Source: Pseudomonas helvetica (GTDB lineage: Bacteria > Pseudomonadota > Gammaproteobacteria > Pseudomonadales > Pseudomonadaceae). Taken from it: a stretch of DNA of 64,000 nucleotides. The DNA is taken from contig NZ_CP150917.1 in the NCBI RefSeq assembly GCF_039908645.1, forward strand, positions 53,501 to 117,500. Reading direction: 5' to 3'. Position 1 is the stretch's first letter; every line of letters starts with the position of its first letter. The position numbers were made by a program, and so were the translations under genes. Below are positions 60,935-64,000 of this stretch, in pieces. The notes below the pieces were generated by a model. That model was not told where the DNA came from, did no database searches, and worked only from the letters and a program-made list of their open reading frames with translations.

Positions 60935-61855
60935 TCAACTAGTGGCGGATAAGCCCTGCCCTTCTAGGTTGTAGCTATGTGCCTGGTTAACCAGCCAATC
61001 GCGAAATGCGCGTAAAGAGGCTGATTCGACCTTGCGGTCAGGAATCATCAGGTAATAGGCCTTGATGCTCGACAGGGCCTGAGGGTTGGCAATCACCAGT
61101 CGTTTCTCCGCCAGCTCCCGCTGAATCAGGAACGGTGGGATCAGTGCAATACCCATGTCATGCATCGCCGCCTGAGCCAGCATGGAGAATAGCTCGTAAC
61201 GCGGACCTGTCATGTCGCGGGGGACATTCAGATGTTGTGAGTCGAACCACTGGCGCCAGGCGTAAGGGCGCGTGGTCTGCTGCAGTAGCGGCAGGTCGGC
61301 AATCATTTCGGCGCTCAGGTGTGTGTGATCGCCAAGTAATCTCGGGCTGCACACTGGCATCGGATTCTCGCCCATCAGCCTGTGGGATTCGGTGCCGGAC
61401 CAATCGGCGTCGCCAAAGTAGATCGCGGCGTCAAAATCGGTGTCGGCAAACAGAAAGGGTCGTGTGCGGTTGGTCAGATTGACCGTGACTTCCGGATGTT
61501 GCTGTTGAAAGTCCTTGAGTCGCGGCAGCAGCCATTGAGTACCAAAGGTCGGCACGACCGCCAGTTCGATGACGTTGGCGCCCTGCTGGCCCATCACTGA
61601 CAGCGTGTCCCGTTCAACAGCATCCAATTGCGTTGCTACGCGCCGGCTGTAGGAAAGCCCTGCTTCGGTCAGCTTAACGCCGCGTCGTGAGCGTCGGAAC
61701 AGTTCGACGCTGAGGAACTCCTCCAGGCTGGCGATCTGTCGGCATATCGCTCCTTGAGTCAGCGATAACTCTTGAGCGGCCTTGGTAAAGCTCTCATGAC
61801 GGGCTGCCGCTTCGAAGCTGATCAGTGCGGCTGTGCTGGGTATCTTCCTGCGCAT
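60935..61855 (-). CDS. gcdR: LysR-type regulator of glutarate catabolism
   Basis: 306 residues from the ATG at 61855, preceded by GAGG. The N-terminal winged helix is SFEAAARHESFTKAAQELSLTQGA; the effector domain follows (about 90-300). It is divergent from gcdH with 157 bp between the coding regions, the classic arrangement for a LysR activator and its target. In other pseudomonads a regulator in this position responds to glutarate and is called GcdR. The effector binding is inferred from the position. Confidence 0.85.
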   Translation of the reverse strand: MRRKIPSTAALISFEAAARHESFTKAAQELSLTQGAICRQIASLEEFLSVELFRRSRRGVKLTEAGLSYSRRVATQLDAVERDTLSVMGQQGANVIELAVVPTFGTQWLLPRLKDFQQQHPEVTVNLTNRTRPFLFADTDFDAAIYFGDADWSGTESHRLMGENPMPVCSPRLLGDHTHLSAEMIADLPLLQQTTRPYAWRQWFDSQHLNVPRDMTGPRYELFSMLAQAAMHDMGIALIPPFLIQRELAEKRLVIANPQALSSIKAYYLMIPDRKVESASLRAFRDWLVNQAHSYNLEGQGLSATS

Positions 61856-62012
61856 GTACGGCAACCTCACTAATAGTTGGCATGGGTGGCGTCTAAGGCT
61901 ATTACGGAGTGAGAAATTAGCACAACAGTATGCAAAATCCTCGTTTGCCCAATGCGCCAGCGGCGCCTAGGATCAGTCCACGATATTTGACCTACTTCGC
62001 GAGGACTCTCTC

Positions 62013-63194
62013 ATGGCCGGTAAAGCTAGCTTCAACTGGATCGATCCCCTGCTGCTGGATCAACAGCTCACCGAAGAAGAGCGCATGGTGCGCGACAGCG
62101 CTGCTCAGTTTGCTCAGGACAAGCTGGCTCCACGCATTCTTGAAGCATTCCGTCATGAAAAAACCGATCCGGCGATCTTCCGCGAAATGGGCGAGATCGG
62201 TCTGCTGGGGGCGACCATTCCTGAGCAGTACGGCGGCAGCGGCCTGAACTATGTCAGCTATGGGCTGATCGCTCGTGAAGTCGAGCGCATCGACTCCGGC
62301 TATCGCTCGATGATGAGCGTGCAATCTTCGTTGGTCATGGTGCCGATCAACGAGTTTGGTACTGAAGCGCAGAAACAGAAATACCTGCCGAAACTGGCTA
62401 CCGGTGAGTGGATTGGTTGCTTTGGTCTGACAGAGCCGAACCATGGTTCCGATCCGGGCTCGATGATCACTCGTGCACGCAAAGTGGAAGGCGGCTATAG
62501 CCTGACCGGCAGCAAGATGTGGATCACCAACAGCCCGATCGCTGACGTATTTGTGGTGTGGGGCAAGGATGACGCCGGCGATATCCGTGGCTTCGTCCTG
62601 GAGAAAGGCTGGAAAGGCCTGAGCGCTCCGGCGATCCACGGCAAGGTCGGTCTGCGTGCCTCCATTACCGGTGAGATCGTGATGGACAACGTATTCGTTC
62701 CAGAAGAGAACATCTTCCCGGATGTCCGCGGTTTGAAAGGCCCTTTTACTTGCCTGAACTCTGCCCGTTATGGCATCGCCTGGGGCGCTTTGGGCGCAGC
62801 CGAATTCTGCTGGCACACCGCTCGCCAGTACACCCTGGATCGTCAGCAGTTTGGCCGGCCTCTGGCTGCTACCCAGTTGATCCAGAAGAAGCTGGCGGAC
62901 ATGCAGACTGAAATTACCATGGCTCTTCAAGGTTGCCTGCGTCTGGGGCGTATGAAGGATGAAGGCACGGCTGCCGTCGAAATCACTTCGATGATGAAGC
63001 GCAACTCTTGCGGCAAGTCGTTGGACATCGCCCGAATGGCTCGCGATATGTTGGGCGGTAACGGTATCTCCGACGAATTTGGTGTTGCGCGTCATTTGGT
63101 CAACCTTGAGGTAGTGAACACCTATGAGGGGACTCACGACGTTCACGCGCTGATCCTGGGTCGTGCGCAGACCGGTCTCCAGGCGTTCTATTAA
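62013..63194 (+). CDS. gcdH: Glutaryl-CoA dehydrogenase
   Basis: 393 residues, acyl-CoA dehydrogenase family. Signatures are [17 protein letters not shown] (FAD/substrate), the [22 protein letters not shown] segment and the C-terminal [24 protein letters not shown], where the Glu in NTYEGTHD is the catalytic base. It oxidises and decarboxylates glutaryl-CoA to crotonyl-CoA in lysine and glutarate breakdown. Its partner CoA transferase starts 13 bp after it. Confidence 0.95.
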   Translation: MAGKASFNWIDPLLLDQQLTEEERMVRDSAAQFAQDKLAPRILEAFRHEKTDPAIFREMGEIGLLGATIPEQYGGSGLNYVSYGLIAREVERIDSGYRSMMSVQSSLVMVPINEFGTEAQKQKYLPKLATGEWIGCFGLTEPNHGSDPGSMITRARKVEGGYSLTGSKMWITNSPIADVFVVWGKDDAGDIRGFVLEKGWKGLSAPAIHGKVGLRASITGEIVMDNVFVPEENIFPDVRGLKGPFTCLNSARYGIAWGALGAAEFCWHTARQYTLDRQQFGRPLAATQLIQKKLADMQTEITMALQGCLRLGRMKDEGTAAVEITSMMKRNSCGKSLDIARMARDMLGGNGISDEFGVARHLVNLEVVNTYEGTHDVHALILGRAQTGLQAFY

Positions 63195-63207
63195 TAGGAG
63201 AGCGGCC

Positions 63208-64000
63208 ATGGGTGCGTTATCGCATTTGCGGGTACTGGATTTATCACGAGTACTGGCCGGACCTTGGGCCGGCCAGATCCTCGCGGATCTCGGCGCCGAG
63301 GTTATAAAGGTCGAGCGCCCGGGCAATGGCGATGACACTCGCGCCTGGGGGCCGCCGTTCCTTAAGGATGCTTACGGCGAGAACACCAGCGAGGCCGCTT
63401 ATTACTTGTCGGCTAATCGCAACAAGCAGTCAGTGACTATCGACTTTACTCAGGCCGAAGGTCAGCGTCTGGTTCGTGAGCTGGCAGCGAAGTCCGACAT
63501 CCTGATCGAGAATTTCAAGGTCGGTGGTCTGGCCGCTTATGGGCTGGACTACGAAACTCTCAAGGCGATCAATCCTGATCTGATCTATTGCTCGATCACC
63601 GGCTTTGGCCAGACCGGACCTTATGCCAAGCGCGCGGGCTACGATTTCATGATCCAGGGGCTCGGCGGCTTGATGAGCCTGACCGGGCGCCCTGAAGGTG
63701 ATGAGGGTGCCGGGCCGGTGAAGGTCGGTGTAGCGCTGACAGACATTTTGACAGGGCTCTACTCGACAGTGGCGATCCTGGCGGCATTGGCGCATCGGGA
63801 GCATGAAGGTGGTGGTCAACACATCGACATGGCGTTGTTGGACGTTCAGGTGGCGTGCCTTGCTAACCAGGCGATGAATTACCTGACTACCGGCATAGCT
63901 CCCAAGCGCTTGGGTAATGCTCACCCGAACATCGTTCCCTATCAGGACTTCCCGACCGCGGATGGTGATTTCATCCTGACGGTGGGGAATGATGGGCAGT
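63208..64000 (+). CDS. gcdG: CaiB/BaiF CoA transferase, cut by the window end
   Basis: The frame is open to the right edge, giving the first 264 residues. The start follows TAGGAG. The N-terminal LSHLRVLDLSRVLAGPWAGQ and DLGAEVIKVERP are the class III CoA transferase signature, and the catalytic Asp is in HIDMALLDVQVACLANQAM. The place next to gcdH indicates a succinyl-CoA:glutarate CoA transferase, which makes the glutaryl-CoA that GcdH uses. The C-terminal part is missing. Confidence 0.9.
   Translation, partial: MGALSHLRVLDLSRVLAGPWAGQILADLGAEVIKVERPGNGDDTRAWGPPFLKDAYGENTSEAAYYLSANRNKQSVTIDFTQAEGQRLVRELAAKSDILIENFKVGGLAAYGLDYETLKAINPDLIYCSITGFGQTGPYAKRAGYDFMIQGLGGLMSLTGRPEGDEGAGPVKVGVALTDILTGLYSTVAILAALAHREHEGGGQHIDMALLDVQVACLANQAMNYLTTGIAPKRLGNAHPNIVPYQDFPTADGDFILTVGNDGQ

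Overview
The window is a chromosomal segment of a Pseudomonas, most likely of the P. fluorescens group. The evidence is the GC-rich codon use, the GTGGGAGC/GTGGCGAGGGAG-type REP palindromes, and gene blocks whose content and order match the origin-proximal region known from P. aeruginosa PAO1 (the cox cluster, znu/zur, polA-ersA-engB, cc4-dsbA, kinB/algB, pnt, gcdH). No rRNA, tRNA, prophage or CRISPR array was seen. Gene identities come from reading the translations and from memory of the families; no database search was run.

Layout. 1-4.9 kb: tail of a radical SAM gene, carbonic anhydrase, a SulP anion transporter, then an IS110-family insertion sequence sitting inside a REP palindrome, and a conserved hypothetical gene. 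5.2-13.7 kb: a complete aa3-type (subunit II fused to cytochrome c) terminal oxidase operon with its assembly factors (Cox11, SURF1, two Sco-like CxxxC proteins) and heme A pathway (CyoE, CtaA). 13.9-20.4 kb: methionine ABC importer metNIQ, a lipoprotein, and the zinc uptake set znuB-znuC-zur with divergent znuA. 20.4-28.5 kb: thrB, polA, the sRNA ErsA, engB, two cytochromes c, dsbA and a small EEP-family hydrolase. 28.5-36.4 kb: a diguanylate cyclase, an AmpD-like amidase, a CSS/EAL phosphodiesterase and the KinB/AlgB two-component system. 36.4-51.3 kb: small envelope proteins, GltP, an SpmA-SpmB-like fusion, a second MCE (Mla-like) lipid ABC system, an M16 peptidase, a Na/Pi-PhoU protein, TerC and a CitMHS citrate carrier. 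51.7-55.6 kb: a DUF4105 protein, three DUF2388 paralogues and two DUF1127 genes. 55.9-64 kb: a CoA transferase, the three-gene transhydrogenase pntAA-AB-B, and the glutarate catabolism locus (LysR regulator, gcdH, and a CoA transferase cut by the window end).

Main result of the hunt. The IS110 element at 3010-4177 shows the full architecture expected of a bridge-RNA-guided recombinase. It is flanked by CT cores. Removing it rebuilds a perfect REP hairpin. Its 200-nt left noncoding end holds two guide pairs: AAGCCCG/GTGGGAG match the two halves of the REP target, and ATAGA/ACAAG match the two halves of the element's own junction. Joining the right and left ends creates a -35/-10 pair with exactly 17 bp spacing, which would start an RNA at the base of the target-loop stem. 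The main secondary observations are an ErsA locus with an AlgU-like promoter, a Crc/Hfq-type motif directly before a leader ORF of the citrate carrier, tandem DUF2388 genes, a second Sco-like protein in the cox operon, and several unexplained palindromes around 36.6, 37.6 and 37.9 kb.
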